From Dyadobacter linearis (GTDB lineage: Bacteria > Bacteroidota > Bacteroidia > Cytophagales > Spirosomataceae): 64,000 bases of DNA. The stretch covers positions 124,001 to 188,000 of the forward strand of contig NZ_CAJRAU010000003.1 in assembly GCF_907165045.1 (NCBI RefSeq), read 5' to 3'. The notes beneath the pieces are model-generated. The model ran no database searches. It had not been told where the DNA came from and worked only from the letters and a program-made list of their open reading frames with translations. Shown piece by piece: positions 37,863-47,593 of the stretch. Made by a program: the position numbers and the translations under genes. The stretch's first letter is position 1. Every line of letters starts with the position of its first letter.

Positions 37863-38507
37863 ATGCTAAGAATTATGGCTGAAAACAAAGAATTTAATAT
37901 AGATCAAGACAAAAATTACGAAATGAACGAGGAAAATGCGCCATTAGAAACTGACAACACGGCAACAGGTGAAAACAATGAAATTTCCAATTCCGTCCCG
38001 CTGGACAATGCAGGACAGGAAATAACAGGCGAAGTACCTTCCGAAATTGCTGACACCGATCCGTTGGCAGCTGCTAAGACCGAGATCGCCGAGTTGAAGG
38101 ATAAATACATTCGCCTTTATGCCGATTTTGAAAATTTCCGTAGAAGAACTGCAAAGGAAAAACTGGAAATGATCTCCGGCGCAGGCGCAGACACGGTGAA
38201 GCTGATCCTCCCGATCGTGGATGATTTTGAAAGAGCAAAGGTTTCATTCGATTCTTCAACGGATGTGGAAGCATTGAAAGAAGGTGTTGATCTGATCTAC
38301 AATAAGTTATTCAAAGCACTGGAATCCAAAGGATTAAAACCAATGGAATCTAAGGGTGCAACCTTTGATGCTGAAATTCACGAGTCGATCGCACAGTTCC
38401 CTGCTCCTTCTGAGGATTTAAAAGGCAAAGTGATTGATGAAATTGAGAAAGGATACTATTTAAATGATAAGGTGATCCGCTACGCGAAAGTGATCGTGGG
38501 CGCCTGA
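37863..38507 (+). CDS. grpE: Nucleotide exchange factor GrpE
   Basis: 214 residues (ATG 37875 is an alternative start). A long, acidic, disordered N-terminus (about 1-75, rich in Glu/Asn/Thr) precedes the coiled coil ('IAELKDKYIRLYADFENFRRRTAKEKLEM') and the C-terminal beta-wing ('GATFDAEIHESIAQFPAP'). GrpE releases ADP from DnaK. It is 44 bp upstream of dnaJ with no terminator between, so the pair forms an operon; dnaK is elsewhere. No CIRCE element is visible upstream. Confidence 0.95.
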   Translation: MLRIMAENKEFNIDQDKNYEMNEENAPLETDNTATGENNEISNSVPLDNAGQEITGEVPSEIADTDPLAAAKTEIAELKDKYIRLYADFENFRRRTAKEKLEMISGAGADTVKLILPIVDDFERAKVSFDSSTDVEALKEGVDLIYNKLFKALESKGLKPMESKGATFDAEIHESIAQFPAPSEDLKGKVIDEIEKGYYLNDKVIRYAKVIVGA

Positions 38508-38551
38508 TACAAGATTGCACAGCCGCTTTACATGTTACATTACAAAAAATA

Positions 38552-39718
38552 ATGGCAAAGAAAAGAGATTATTACGAGGTACTGGGCGTAGACCGGAAGG
38601 CAGCGGCAGAGGACATTAAGAAAGCTTACCGAAAGCTTGCAATCAAGTTTCACCCGGATAAAAATCCGGAGGACCCTACCGCGGAGGATAAATTTAAGGA
38701 AGCAGCGGAGGCTTACAGCATTCTTAGCGACGAAAATAAACGTGCACGCTATGATCAGTTTGGTCACGCGGGTGTGGGTGGAGCGAGTGGAGGCGGCGCA
38801 GGCGGATTCAGCGGCGGCGGTTTCACGATGGATGATATTTTCTCTCAATTCGGAGATATATTCGGTGATAGCAGCCCGTTTGGGGACATATTCGGTCGCC
38901 AGGGCGGAGGCGGCGGTCGCCGGGTTCGTAAAGGTTCAGATCTGCGGATCAAGCTGAAACTGAACCTGGAAGAAGTTGCCAATGGTGTTGAAAAGAAAAT
39001 TAAAGTAAAACGTCACGTTACCTGCAATACCTGCGGTGGAAATGGCGCGAAACACGGTACTTCCCTGACGAACTGTAACAGCTGCAACGGTACCGGACAG
39101 GTTCGCAAAGTAGTGAGCACGATGCTGGGCCAGATGGTTTCGACGAGCACTTGCCCGACCTGTAACGGCGACGGCAAGATCATCAGCGAACGTTGCGACT
39201 CCTGTGCAGGCGAAGGCAGATTGTTGCAGGACGATCTGATCACCCTCAATATCCCTGGTGGCGTAGCAGAAGGAATGCAGCTATCGATGTCGGGCAAAGG
39301 TAATGTACCTACGCGTGGCGGAATGGCAGGCGACCTGCTGATCGTGATCGAAGAGGAAGAGGATCCATTATTGAAACGCGACGGAAACAACGTCATATTC
39401 GACATGCACCTCAGCTTTATTGACGCAGCTTTGGGTACTTCTGTTGAGATACCGACGATCGACGGAAAAGCGCGTATTACCGTTGAATCGGGCACGCAGG
39501 CTGGGAAAATCCTTCGTTTGAAAGGCAAGGGCGTTAAAGATCTGAATGGTTACGGAAAAGGCGACCAGCTGGTTCATATTAATGTGTGGACACCGCAGCA
39601 ATTGTCTTCTGACGAGCGTGAAACTTTGGAAGCATTGCGTCACTCACCAAACTTCCAGCCTAAGCCGGGCAAGAATGAAAAAGGCTTTTTTGACAAAATG
39701 AAAGACTTTTTTCATTGA
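38552..39718 (+). CDS. dnaJ: Chaperone DnaJ
   Basis: 388 residues, a full type I Hsp40. It has a J-domain with the HPD motif ('IKFHPDKNPEDP'), a Gly/Phe-rich linker (about 75-125) and a zinc-binding region with four CxxCxGxG repeats ('CNTCGGNG', 'CNSCNGTG', 'CPTCNGDG', 'CDSCAGEG'). The substrate-binding C-terminal domains follow, ending with a 'DKMKDFFH' tail. It delivers clients to DnaK and stimulates its ATPase. It is the last gene of the grpE-dnaJ operon, followed by a strong terminator. Confidence 0.97.
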   Translation: MAKKRDYYEVLGVDRKAAAEDIKKAYRKLAIKFHPDKNPEDPTAEDKFKEAAEAYSILSDENKRARYDQFGHAGVGGASGGGAGGFSGGGFTMDDIFSQFGDIFGDSSPFGDIFGRQGGGGGRRVRKGSDLRIKLKLNLEEVANGVEKKIKVKRHVTCNTCGGNGAKHGTSLTNCNSCNGTGQVRKVVSTMLGQMVSTSTCPTCNGDGKIISERCDSCAGEGRLLQDDLITLNIPGGVAEGMQLSMSGKGNVPTRGGMAGDLLIVIEEEEDPLLKRDGNNVIFDMHLSFIDAALGTSVEIPTIDGKARITVESGTQAGKILRLKGKGVKDLNGYGKGDQLVHINVWTPQQLSSDERETLEALRHSPNFQPKPGKNEKGFFDKMKDFFH

Positions 39719-39736
39719 TATCATACAAAAAATACG

Positions 39737-39769
39737 AAGCCGCCTCTGAACCTGAGGCGGCTTTTTTTG
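39737..39769 (+). terminator. Intrinsic terminator of grpE-dnaJ
   Basis: AGCCGCCTC (39738-39746) pairs perfectly with GAGGCGGCT (39754-39762), followed by seven T. It starts 19 bp after the dnaJ stop. Confidence 0.92.
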
Positions 39770-39830
39770 TTTCCAGATTCATAAAGCAGTTATTAACGCT
39801 TCGTTGACAATCATTACGTTTTTTAAATAA

Positions 39831-40997
39831 ATGAAAAATTCACTCCTTTCACTTTTGCTTACTACCAGCCCGATTATCATGCAGGCGCAGTCCGCCGACA
39901 TTACTTTCGCTACGTACAATGTGAGTATGGAAGCTGAAAATTATTATCCAAGAGGTACAAAAGGACTTTCCGAGCAGGTTTTGGTAAAAGAACTTGCGTC
40001 AGGCACCAATCAGCAGATCAGGAATATCGCGAAGATCATTAAGATTGTCAGACCGGATGTAATTCTGCTAAACGAATTTGACTATATCCAGGACGGCAAT
40101 GCGGGCGCAGGCGCATTTATCAGGAACTACCTGAAAAACGATTCCGAAGGCGTAAAAGGAATCGACTATCCTTATTATTACTATTCAACCGTCAATACCG
40201 GCCAGCCGAGTCCGTTCGATCTGGACCGGAATGGAAAAGCCGAGCAATATGGTGCCGATGCGTGGGGCTTTGGGAATTATCCCGGACAATACGGAATGGT
40301 GTTACTTTCGCGCTTTCCAATTGACACTGCGAACGTCAGAACTTTCCAACATTTTAAATGGAAAGATATGCCCGGCGCGCTGAAAACGACGAATGCCGAT
40401 GGTTCCGACTGGTATACTCCCGAAGCCTGGGCTCTTTTCCCGCTTTCTTCCAAATCGCATTGGGATATCCCGGTACAAGTTGGAGGAAAGACGATCCATT
40501 TCCTGGCCAGCCACCCTACCCCGCCTTCCTTCGACGGCGCGGAAGATCGGAACGGGAAGCGGAACCACGATGAGATCCGTTTCTGGAAAGATTACATCAG
40601 CGACGGCGCTTATATTTATGATGATAAGGGTAAAAAAGGCGGCCTGGCTACCGATGCCGCATTCGTAATTCTGGGAGATCAGAATGCTTCTCCCGACGAA
40701 GGCAATGCGATTGGTGAGGGAATTCGTGCTTTATTAGCACATCCGAAAGTCAACAATGAAATGCCGCCAGCAAGCAGCGGCGGGGCGCAGCATAGCAGTT
40801 CCAATGTATTTGCTAAAAACCACACAGCATTCTGGCGCATGCGTGCCGACTATGTGCTTCCTTCCAAAAAAGGCTTTAAGGTTATTAAGAGCGGCGTTTT
40901 CTGGCCCGCAGTGGGAGAACCGTTGGCTGAGCTGGTAGAAAAAAGAGAATCCAGCTCTGATCACCGTTTAGTTTGGGTGAAAGTAGAGCTGGATTAA
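39831..40997 (+). CDS. Exported endonuclease/exonuclease/phosphatase family protein
   Basis: 388 residues. A signal peptide (about 1-20, 'IIMQAQS') is followed by an EEP-fold domain (DNase I/phosphodiesterase type). Metal and catalytic residues are in 'ATYNVSMEAEN', 'DVILLNEFDYI', 'HFLASHPTPPSFDG', 'FVILGDQNASPDEG' and 'SSSDHRLVWVKVEL'. It probably cleaves phosphoesters outside the cytoplasm, for example in phosphate scavenging; nuclease and lipid or sugar phosphodiesterase roles cannot be told apart. It is a single gene, convergent with DUF2723. Confidence 0.88.
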   Translation: MKNSLLSLLLTTSPIIMQAQSADITFATYNVSMEAENYYPRGTKGLSEQVLVKELASGTNQQIRNIAKIIKIVRPDVILLNEFDYIQDGNAGAGAFIRNYLKNDSEGVKGIDYPYYYYSTVNTGQPSPFDLDRNGKAEQYGADAWGFGNYPGQYGMVLLSRFPIDTANVRTFQHFKWKDMPGALKTTNADGSDWYTPEAWALFPLSSKSHWDIPVQVGGKTIHFLASHPTPPSFDGAEDRNGKRNHDEIRFWKDYISDGAYIYDDKGKKGGLATDAAFVILGDQNASPDEGNAIGEGIRALLAHPKVNNEMPPASSGGAQHSSSNVFAKNHTAFWRMRADYVLPSKKGFKVIKSGVFWPAVGEPLAELVEKRESSSDHRLVWVKVELD

Positions 40998-41024
40998 CTC
41001 TTCGGCCGACCAGCGGCCCCGGTG

Positions 41025-41053
41025 CGCTCAGACCGAGCGTGTCAGTCTGAGCG
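41025..41053. repeat. Inverted repeat of the CTGAGCG type between convergent genes
   Basis: CGCTCAGAC (41025-41033) and GTCTGAGCG (41045-41053) form a 9-bp stem with an 11-nt loop, and the flanking AAGTCGAAG is typical of interspersed 'CTTCGACTTCGCTCAG' repeats seen in many genomes. It sits in the 66-bp gap and may serve as a shared terminator. Confidence 0.65.
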
Positions 41054-41063
41054 AAGTCGAAGA

Positions 41064-44039
41064 TTACTGCCCGCCACCGTACATATTGAATGCGGCCAGG
41101 TGTTTCTGGAATATCGTTTCGTATTTTTTAGCAGCCACTTCCTGTTTCGCTTCGCGGCATTCCTGCACGATGATTTGCAGGATATACAGATACACATTGC
41201 TGTCACGGCGTTTGGTGGTGCCGTTTTCTTTGGCCCAGGTCAGTACCTCGTCAGCGCGAAGTGCCATCGTATCCGCGATTTTCAATGCACGTGCAGCTTC
41301 ACCTAGATCAAATAACGGTCCGATAAAGTTGGCTGAGAACTGATCATAAGGAATGCTCTTGTCCGGCATGGTCGCCAGTGACTTGTCGATCGCTTTCTTA
41401 GCTTCATCTTTGCGACCATCTGCCAAAAGCTGGCCGGCCAATCTCAAAAAGGCAATTCTAGCGGTTGCTACCGGCGAACCCAGGTATGTATTATCGTAAT
41501 ACGTATTCGGATTATCTAGCTCACGCCATGACATTTTCGTCATCAGATTATTGTACATCACATCTGCATTCACGTAACCGTCGGTTGCACCCGGCACTTT
41601 TACGGGCAGTAAACGGTATGCGTAACCTTCCAGTTGCATGTATTCTTTCAGGTTCAGATAACTCGATCCGCCCAAAGTAGAAGAGAAGTAAATCGGACGC
41701 TGCCAGTCGTTGGTTGCGATGATATCCAGCATGATCAGGTCAGATTTATATAAATCACCTTTCCCGATCGTCCAGCTGATAGAGTCACTTACAAATGGTA
41801 TCAGGTCAGATTTGATGATATTCATCTTCTTCACCGCCTCCGCATTCACGGGCAGGAACAATACCGAAGAAGGCAGGATCGAAGTCATATCCCCGCTGGT
41901 CAACGGAACCTGGATCGCTTTGTTTTCCTGCTTCACCAACCCAAGATATTCTTTCAGGTTAATGCCATTTTTTACGCTGGGAATCTCGTAAAAAGGCACG
42001 ATATCATTTTTACCGAACGCATAATTGTTTTTATCCAAAGAAATAGGAAGCGCCTCCGATAGATATGTCTTACGCTTCATCTGGTCAATATACCAGTCGG
42101 TACCGAGTAAGCTGAGGTTACAAACCCGCACATCAGTACGGAAACCTTCCACTTCCTGAACATACCATAAAGGGAAAGTATCGTTATCCCCGCCCGTAAA
42201 TAGGATCGCATTCGGTGCGCAGGAATTGAGGAGATTTTTGGCAAAATCAACAGAATGGTATCGGTGGCTACGGTTATGATTATCCCAACCTTTTACGCCC
42301 ATAATCACCGGCACTACCAGCGCAACGCCCGTTGCGATCGCAGCTCTTGAAGATGCGTTTGAAACAAACTTGCTGATCGCATCGGCAATAGCCAATACGC
42401 CAAATCCGATCCAGATACAGAAAATATAGAATGATCCTACATAAATATAATCACGCTCACGCGGCTCAGTCGGCGGGGAATTGAGGTACACTACAAGTGC
42501 CACGCCGGTCAGGACAAACAGTAGTCCCAATACAAGCAGGTCGCGTTTTTGCCTGAAATACATCATCACCACGCCAAAAAGACCAAGCAAAAATGGCAGC
42601 ATGAAGAAGTTGTCGTGTGCCTTATTGTTCGCGATCGGCTCGGGATATTTCTTGCCGGCATCCCACGGCAGCATATTGCCCGCGCCTTCCTCGTCACTTT
42701 CCCGGCCTACAAAATTCCAGAGGAAATAGCGCCAGTACATGTGCCCGATCTGATAGGAGAACATGAACGAGAGGTTATGCCCCATCGTCGGTTTTTGCCC
42801 TTCGGCTAGGCCGGTCATTTGCTGGTATAGCTGCGGGTGGCCGGGCTGGGTGCTGTACATACGCGGCAGGAGCATGCTACTGCCCGGCTCGTACTCGTAT
42901 TCCGGTCGGTAATCGTAGATGACGTACTTTCCGTCCTGCTTCCGGTACATAGGTGCACCGCGTTTCTGACTTACCGGCCGGGAAACGAAAGACGGACCAA
43001 ATAGCAAAGGCCGGCTTCCGTATTGCTCCCTTTTCAGGTAAGAAACAAAGCTCAGTACGTCATTCGGATTGTTTTCATTAATAGGCGGATTGTATTCTGC
43101 ACGAACCAGTACCATCAGATAACTGGCGTAGCCGATCAATACAAAAGCAAGTGAAAGCAAGCCGGTATTCAGCAACACATTTCCTTTCTGGTGCGAATAG
43201 CGGATCCCCCAGATCAGGGCGCCGATAAAGATAATGATGAAGAATATCACGCCCGATTTATAGGGCATTCCAAGTGAGTTGACAAAGAAAATCTCAAATT
43301 TACCCGCAATACTCGGTAAGCCGGGAATGATACCAGAGTTGATAATACCCAGGATAACCAATCCGCCCGCAAATGCCATAATACCACCAAAAACGCTCGT
43401 TTTAGGGTATTTCTTGAAATAATAAACCAATGCAAGCGCCGGGATAGTAACCAGGTTCAGCAAATGGACACCGATTGAAAGTCCTACCAGGTATGCAATC
43501 AGGATCAGCCAGCGGTTTTCAGCAGCAGGATCTTCCACACGCTCCCATTTGAATACGGCCCAAATTACGATAGCCGTGAAAAACGACGACATTCCGTATA
43601 CTTCCGCTTCAACCGCAGAAAACCAGAACGAGTCAGACCAGGTATAAGCCAGCGCGCCGATCAAACCAGCACCGATCACCAGGATCGTATCGGCATTGGT
43701 CATTTCAATTTCAGTTTTCGCAACAAACTTGCGGGCAAGCAGCGTAATGGTCCAGAACAGGAAAAGGATCGTGAATGCACTGCTCAGTACAGATACCATA
43801 TTGACCCAATACGCGACATTGGACAGATCACCAAATGCGAAAAGTGAGAACAGCCTGCCTATTAAAAGGAAAAATGGTGCTCCTGGAGGATGGGGCACCT
43901 GTAATTTAAATGCACAGGCAATGAACTCGCCGCAGTCCCAAAAACTGGCGGTTCGTTCAACTGTAAGTGCGTATGTGATGAATGCTATTGCGAATACAAT
44001 CCAACCCGCAAGGTTGTTGGAACGGTTAAAACGGGTCAT
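41064..44039 (-). CDS. DUF2723 (TMEM260-like) membrane protein, putative protein O-mannosyltransferase-type
   Basis: 991 residues. The first ~580 residues hold about a dozen membrane helices; the rest is a soluble extracytoplasmic domain with TPR-like helices near the end. The first loop has the acidic residues Asp35 and Glu38 in 'TASFWDCGEFIACAFKLQ', followed by 'VPHPPGAPFFLLIGRLF', the strongest DUF2723 signature. Eukaryotic TMEM260 with this domain is an O-mannosyltransferase, so glycosyl transfer to exported proteins or envelope polymers is inferred. 'GGDNDTFPLWYVQEVEG' marks the soluble domain. It stands as a single transcription unit. Confidence 0.9.
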   Translation of the reverse strand: MTRFNRSNNLAGWIVFAIAFITYALTVERTASFWDCGEFIACAFKLQVPHPPGAPFFLLIGRLFSLFAFGDLSNVAYWVNMVSVLSSAFTILFLFWTITLLARKFVAKTEIEMTNADTILVIGAGLIGALAYTWSDSFWFSAVEAEVYGMSSFFTAIVIWAVFKWERVEDPAAENRWLILIAYLVGLSIGVHLLNLVTIPALALVYYFKKYPKTSVFGGIMAFAGGLVILGIINSGIIPGLPSIAGKFEIFFVNSLGMPYKSGVIFFIIIFIGALIWGIRYSHQKGNVLLNTGLLSLAFVLIGYASYLMVLVRAEYNPPINENNPNDVLSFVSYLKREQYGSRPLLFGPSFVSRPVSQKRGAPMYRKQDGKYVIYDYRPEYEYEPGSSMLLPRMYSTQPGHPQLYQQMTGLAEGQKPTMGHNLSFMFSYQIGHMYWRYFLWNFVGRESDEEGAGNMLPWDAGKKYPEPIANNKAHDNFFMLPFLLGLFGVVMMYFRQKRDLLVLGLLFVLTGVALVVYLNSPPTEPRERDYIYVGSFYIFCIWIGFGVLAIADAISKFVSNASSRAAIATGVALVVPVIMGVKGWDNHNRSHRYHSVDFAKNLLNSCAPNAILFTGGDNDTFPLWYVQEVEGFRTDVRVCNLSLLGTDWYIDQMKRKTYLSEALPISLDKNNYAFGKNDIVPFYEIPSVKNGINLKEYLGLVKQENKAIQVPLTSGDMTSILPSSVLFLPVNAEAVKKMNIIKSDLIPFVSDSISWTIGKGDLYKSDLIMLDIIATNDWQRPIYFSSTLGGSSYLNLKEYMQLEGYAYRLLPVKVPGATDGYVNADVMYNNLMTKMSWRELDNPNTYYDNTYLGSPVATARIAFLRLAGQLLADGRKDEAKKAIDKSLATMPDKSIPYDQFSANFIGPLFDLGEAARALKIADTMALRADEVLTWAKENGTTKRRDSNVYLYILQIIVQECREAKQEVAAKKYETIFQKHLAAFNMYGGGQ

Positions 44040-44182
44040 CTGAAAGACGGTAAATTTGAAAAGGTTATATGCAAAATATGCAAAGATGGTAACTCTTTTG
44101 GAGCAGTTTTATCAATGATCGGCCAAAATTAGCAAATTTACCACAAGGTCAAGATTTTCCGTCTCTTAAAAAGTGTTAAGAA

Positions 44183-45508
44183 CTATTTGTAAAAAATCCA
44201 CTTGGCGAGCTCTTTATAAGTCACTTTTTTTCCGTACATCAGGATACCAACCCGGTAAATACGCGCCGCAAGCCAGGTGGTGCCCATAAAACCGATCACG
44301 AGTAAAACCATCGACAAGGCGATCTCCCAGGCGGGCACCCCGAATGGTATCCGTACCATCATGATGATCGGCGATGTGAATGGGATAATGGAAGTCCAGA
44401 AGGCGAGGCTGCCGTCAGGATCGCGGAGTACAAACTGGGCGAATACGAATGAGAATATGATCGGGAGCGTGATAGGAAGCATAAATTGCTGGGTATCCGC
44501 GTCATTATCCACGGCCGCCCCCACCGCGCCAAACAATGCACTGTACAATAAATAGCCTCCCAGATAGTAAAAAAGGAAGCAGCCCAGGATCAGCGGGATA
44601 TTCAGGCTATTGACAGCACCAAGGATCTCAGCCATCGGATTTTCAACCGCATTTCCCGGCATTCCCCTTCCCGGCATTCCGTTCTGCATTTTCTCAATTT
44701 CCTGCTGTACCTGAGGCGATTCCTTTGACATTTGACTGCTCACGATCGCCGAAGTGGCGCTGGTCAATCCGACGGTTAATATGATCCAGAGTAAAAATTG
44801 GGTCAGTCCCACCAGTGCGACACCGATGATTTTACCTAGCATTAATTGAAAAGGTTTTACGGAAGAAATGATCACCTCGACAATGCGGCTCGTTTTTTCT
44901 TCGGTAATCCCGCGCATTACCTGTGTTCCATAGATGAAAACCGACATATAGATCAGAAACGCACAAACGCCGCCAATCGCCGTAGCCGCGGCCGAGCTGC
45001 TGTTTTTCTCCCCTTCCTCACTCAGACTGATCGTCTCGGAGCTTACATTAACCCGCGAATCTTCGAGGATCTTGTGCGTAATCCCAGCTTCTGAAAGCTT
45101 AATATCTTCAATCTGCTTCTCAATCACCTTTTCGATCTCCGATTTCAAGTCGAGACTTACGTTTTTAGAAGCGTATATCCGCACCGTTTTAGGTTCCCTG
45201 ATCACGTTTTTGGGAATGTATACCAATGCACTCGCCTCCGTCTTGCGAAAATCCGTTTTGGCAGAATCTATATTGCCATTGATAAAATCGAAATGGAGCG
45301 TTTCAGAATCTTTGAATTCGTTACGAAACAGCCCGCTTTCGTCGAGGACCTGCACCGTTTTGGTATCCACCGAACCTATCGCAACCCAGATCACCGTGGC
45401 GTAAAAGCCCACAAACAGCAAAGGGCCGAGCAGGGTCATGATCAGAAACGACTTTTTCTTGACCCTAACCAGGTATTCTCTTTTGATAACAAGGAAAATA
45501 TTTCGCAT
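44183..45508 (-). CDS. ABC-2 type transporter permease (NatB-like)
   Basis: 441 residues from ATG 45508 (a TTG at 45535 is less likely). The plan is one N-terminal membrane helix, a large extracytoplasmic domain (about 55-180), then five to six helices with 'MRGITEEKTSRIVEVIISSVKPFQLMLGKI', the typical ABC-2/NatB signature. It pairs with the ATPase encoded 30 bp upstream to form an exporter; relatives extrude Na+ or lipid-like molecules. A Met/Gly/Pro-rich loop ('KMQNGMPGRGMPGN') interrupts the membrane part. The substrate is unknown. Confidence 0.92.
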   Translation of the reverse strand: MRNIFLVIKREYLVRVKKKSFLIMTLLGPLLFVGFYATVIWVAIGSVDTKTVQVLDESGLFRNEFKDSETLHFDFINGNIDSAKTDFRKTEASALVYIPKNVIREPKTVRIYASKNVSLDLKSEIEKVIEKQIEDIKLSEAGITHKILEDSRVNVSSETISLSEEGEKNSSSAAATAIGGVCAFLIYMSVFIYGTQVMRGITEEKTSRIVEVIISSVKPFQLMLGKIIGVALVGLTQFLLWIILTVGLTSATSAIVSSQMSKESPQVQQEIEKMQNGMPGRGMPGNAVENPMAEILGAVNSLNIPLILGCFLFYYLGGYLLYSALFGAVGAAVDNDADTQQFMLPITLPIIFSFVFAQFVLRDPDGSLAFWTSIIPFTSPIIMMVRIPFGVPAWEIALSMVLLVIGFMGTTWLAARIYRVGILMYGKKVTYKELAKWIFYK

Positions 45509-45538
45509 TGTGAAGGTTTTTAGATGATAAAGCAACGG

Positions 45539-46453
45539 TCAGGCCTCGGGTATTTCGTTGACGGAACGCATGAAGATTTCGCTCATACTCGGGATATTTT
45601 CCCCGAAAGACCGGATCTCGACATAAGGTAATAGACTGGCGAGCAGCTCGTTCGGGCTCCTGTTTTCTTCCAGGTGAATGGTAGCGCGCCGGTACTCGTT
45701 TTCCAGCTCTTTTTCAGCAGAGACTTCGTAAAAACCATTCTGGCCGGTAAGTGAACCGCGGTATTCTACAAAATAGGTATGTGTCTTGAATTGCTCCTTA
45801 ATCACGTTTTTCGGTCCGTCGAGCACTTTCTTCGACTTATGTATCAATGCAATATGGTCACAAAGTTCCTCCACGGTTTCCATTCTGTGGGTTGAAAAAA
45901 TGATCGTACTGCCTTTTTGTTTTAGTTCTAAAATCTCGTCGCGGATCAGGTTCGCATTAATAGGATCGAAACCGGAGAAAGGCTCGTCGAGAATGATCAG
46001 ATCGGGCTCGTGCAGCACGGTTGAAACGAACTGCACCTTTTGCTGCATTCCTTTGGAGAGATCGGAAACACTTTTATCCCACCAGGTTTTAATGTCGAAT
46101 TTAACAAACCAGACTTTCAGCTTTTCAAGTGCTTCTTTTTGGGATAATCCTTTTAGTTGGGCCAGATAGAGCAACTGGTCTCCTACTTTCATTTTTTTAT
46201 AAAGTCCTCGTTCTTCCGGCAGGTAGCCGATCCTGGAAATATGACTGTCGTTCAACCTTTGTCCATCAAATAATATTTCGCCTTTATCCGGACCTGTGAT
46301 TTGGTTGATAATACGGATCAGCGAAGTTTTGCCGGCACCGTTTGGCCCGAGAAGACCAAAAATCTGTCCTCTGGGAATAGAAATGCTGACGTCGTCGAGG
46401 GCAATATGGTTGGAATATTCCTTCGTGACATTCCTGACTTCAATAATATTCAT
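45539..46453 (-). CDS. ABC transporter ATP-binding protein
   Basis: 304 residues. Walker A 'GLLGPNGAGKTSLIRII', signature 'VSDLSKGMQQKVQFV', Walker B 'LIILDEPFSGFDP' and the switch His ('STHRMETVEELCDH') are all intact. The signature motif is 'LSKGM' rather than LSGGQ, common in the NatA-like/DrrA group. A C-terminal ~80-residue domain follows (DUF4162-like, 'HLEENRSPNELLASLLPYVEI'). It is the first gene of the two-gene exporter operon. Confidence 0.95.
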   Translation of the reverse strand: MNIIEVRNVTKEYSNHIALDDVSISIPRGQIFGLLGPNGAGKTSLIRIINQITGPDKGEILFDGQRLNDSHISRIGYLPEERGLYKKMKVGDQLLYLAQLKGLSQKEALEKLKVWFVKFDIKTWWDKSVSDLSKGMQQKVQFVSTVLHEPDLIILDEPFSGFDPINANLIRDEILELKQKGSTIIFSTHRMETVEELCDHIALIHKSKKVLDGPKNVIKEQFKTHTYFVEYRGSLTGQNGFYEVSAEKELENEYRRATIHLEENRSPNELLASLLPYVEIRSFGENIPSMSEIFMRSVNEIPEA

Positions 46454-46552
46454 AAGTTGAGAAATCCGTGATTAGGCCCCAAATATGCAAAGTAGAGGGG
46501 TATGATTAAAGTTACAAGTAAGAAAGCGCATTTTGACTGATTAGTGGCAAAA

Positions 46553-46580
46553 TAAAAAAGCGGGCGGAAAACCGCTCGCT
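46553..46580 (-). terminator. Intrinsic terminator upstream of the ABC genes
   Basis: On the minus strand GCGAGCGG-TTTT-CCGCCCGC (46579-46560) is followed by six T. It ends the tsaE-ald-unknown-unknown run, 26 bp after the stop of the 46606 gene. Confidence 0.85.
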
Positions 46581-46605
46581 CGATGAAATGTACCTCCGGA
46601 TATTG

Positions 46606-47043
46606 TCAGTATATGTATTTCTCCCTGATTTGAAATAAAACCCAAAACCCAAGTACCGCTCCGATCAACGCACCCAGGATACTGAGCTGGATCAGGTTAC
46701 TCACTATTCCTATTAATAATGCATAATAAAGCAGGTTCCAGCCCGCGCGCTTCCTCGCCCGCAGCGGAGAAAACGACATCAGATACATGATCAGGGTGAC
46801 AATCCCTAAGGCAATACTCAGGTAAAAGTTGAACCCAATGCCGGGAGCCACCGCGCCCATTCCAAGCGCCGCGCCGCTTACACCGAAAGCGACAAGCAAG
46901 CCGAAAACCGCGATGACGGATAGAACAAGAATGAAATAAGGACCGTACTGTACCAGAAACTCTTTAACAGATTCTGAGAAAGGGGGAAATTTGACAAGGA
47001 AGATAGGTTCCAGTTCTTTTTCCAGGGGTAGTTTTGATTCCAT
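46606..47043 (-). CDS. Small membrane protein of unknown family
   Basis: 145 residues from ATG 47043. A short acidic N-terminus ('MESKLPLEKELEPIF') precedes four hydrophobic helices (about 28-50, 55-85, 97-120 and 122-138), ending in 'QIREKYIY'. The second and third are Gly/Ala-rich ('FGVSGAALGMGAVAPGIGF'). I do not recognise it. It lies 142 bp downstream of another unknown gene on the same strand and ends at a strong terminator, so it may be the last gene of the run that starts with tsaE. Confidence 0.7.
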   Translation of the reverse strand: MESKLPLEKELEPIFLVKFPPFSESVKEFLVQYGPYFILVLSVIAVFGLLVAFGVSGAALGMGAVAPGIGFNFYLSIALGIVTLIMYLMSFSPLRARKRAGWNLLYYALLIGIVSNLIQLSILGALIGAVLGFWVLFQIREKYIY

Positions 47044-47185
47044 AGGGTAATATCTGAAATGGTTATTTAAACAACAGTGACTAAAACTAATCATATTATT
47101 CCCAAACCAACTGCCACATTCTGCAACCTACCGCTATTGTTTACTTAGCGGCGTAAAACCGGGATAAAGTACAGGAAACCGCTAA

Positions 47186-47590
47186 TCAGTCTTCGGGATA
47201 AGGAACAAATACGAAACCGGAAAACTCGCCGATCAATGCAAAAAGGCAGCAGTATTCGTCGGGGTTTTTGAAGTTTTCGGTAAATAATGGCACCGACTCC
47301 TCCCCGATCAGTTTCCTGTCTACAAACTCCTGCATAAAGGAAGCGCGGTACGAAAAAACGTTCGATAGCTCCTGCGAATCGATCAGTAATGCGCCGAGCT
47401 CCACTTCATTATTGGTAACTGCAAAAATCGGATGTTCGGAAAATCCGCGTTTGCGGATCTGGTAAGAAGCCTCTTTAAGTTGATCGGCCACTTTAATAAA
47501 ATCCTGAGATATATTCCCCATCAACTTCCGATTCAATTCCGGAGAATTGGCATCATCCATCAGGGAGTTTTCGTTACTGTTGTTGATCAT
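47186..47590 (-). CDS. Conserved-looking cytoplasmic protein of unknown function
   Basis: 134 residues, acidic, without signal peptide or membrane segment. The N-terminal ~55 residues are predicted helical ('NRKLMGNISQDFIKVADQLKEASYQIRKRGF'). The rest alternates strands and short helices ('HPIFAVTNNEVELGALLID', 'CCLFALIGEFSGFVFVPYPED') with an adjacent Cys pair. The sequence has the composition of a real protein and sits between ald and a membrane protein gene. I do not recognise a family, and no catalytic motif is evident. Confidence 0.7.
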   Translation of the reverse strand: MINNSNENSLMDDANSPELNRKLMGNISQDFIKVADQLKEASYQIRKRGFSEHPIFAVTNNEVELGALLIDSQELSNVFSYRASFMQEFVDRKLIGEESVPLFTENFKNPDEYCCLFALIGEFSGFVFVPYPED

Positions 47591-47593
47591 TGT

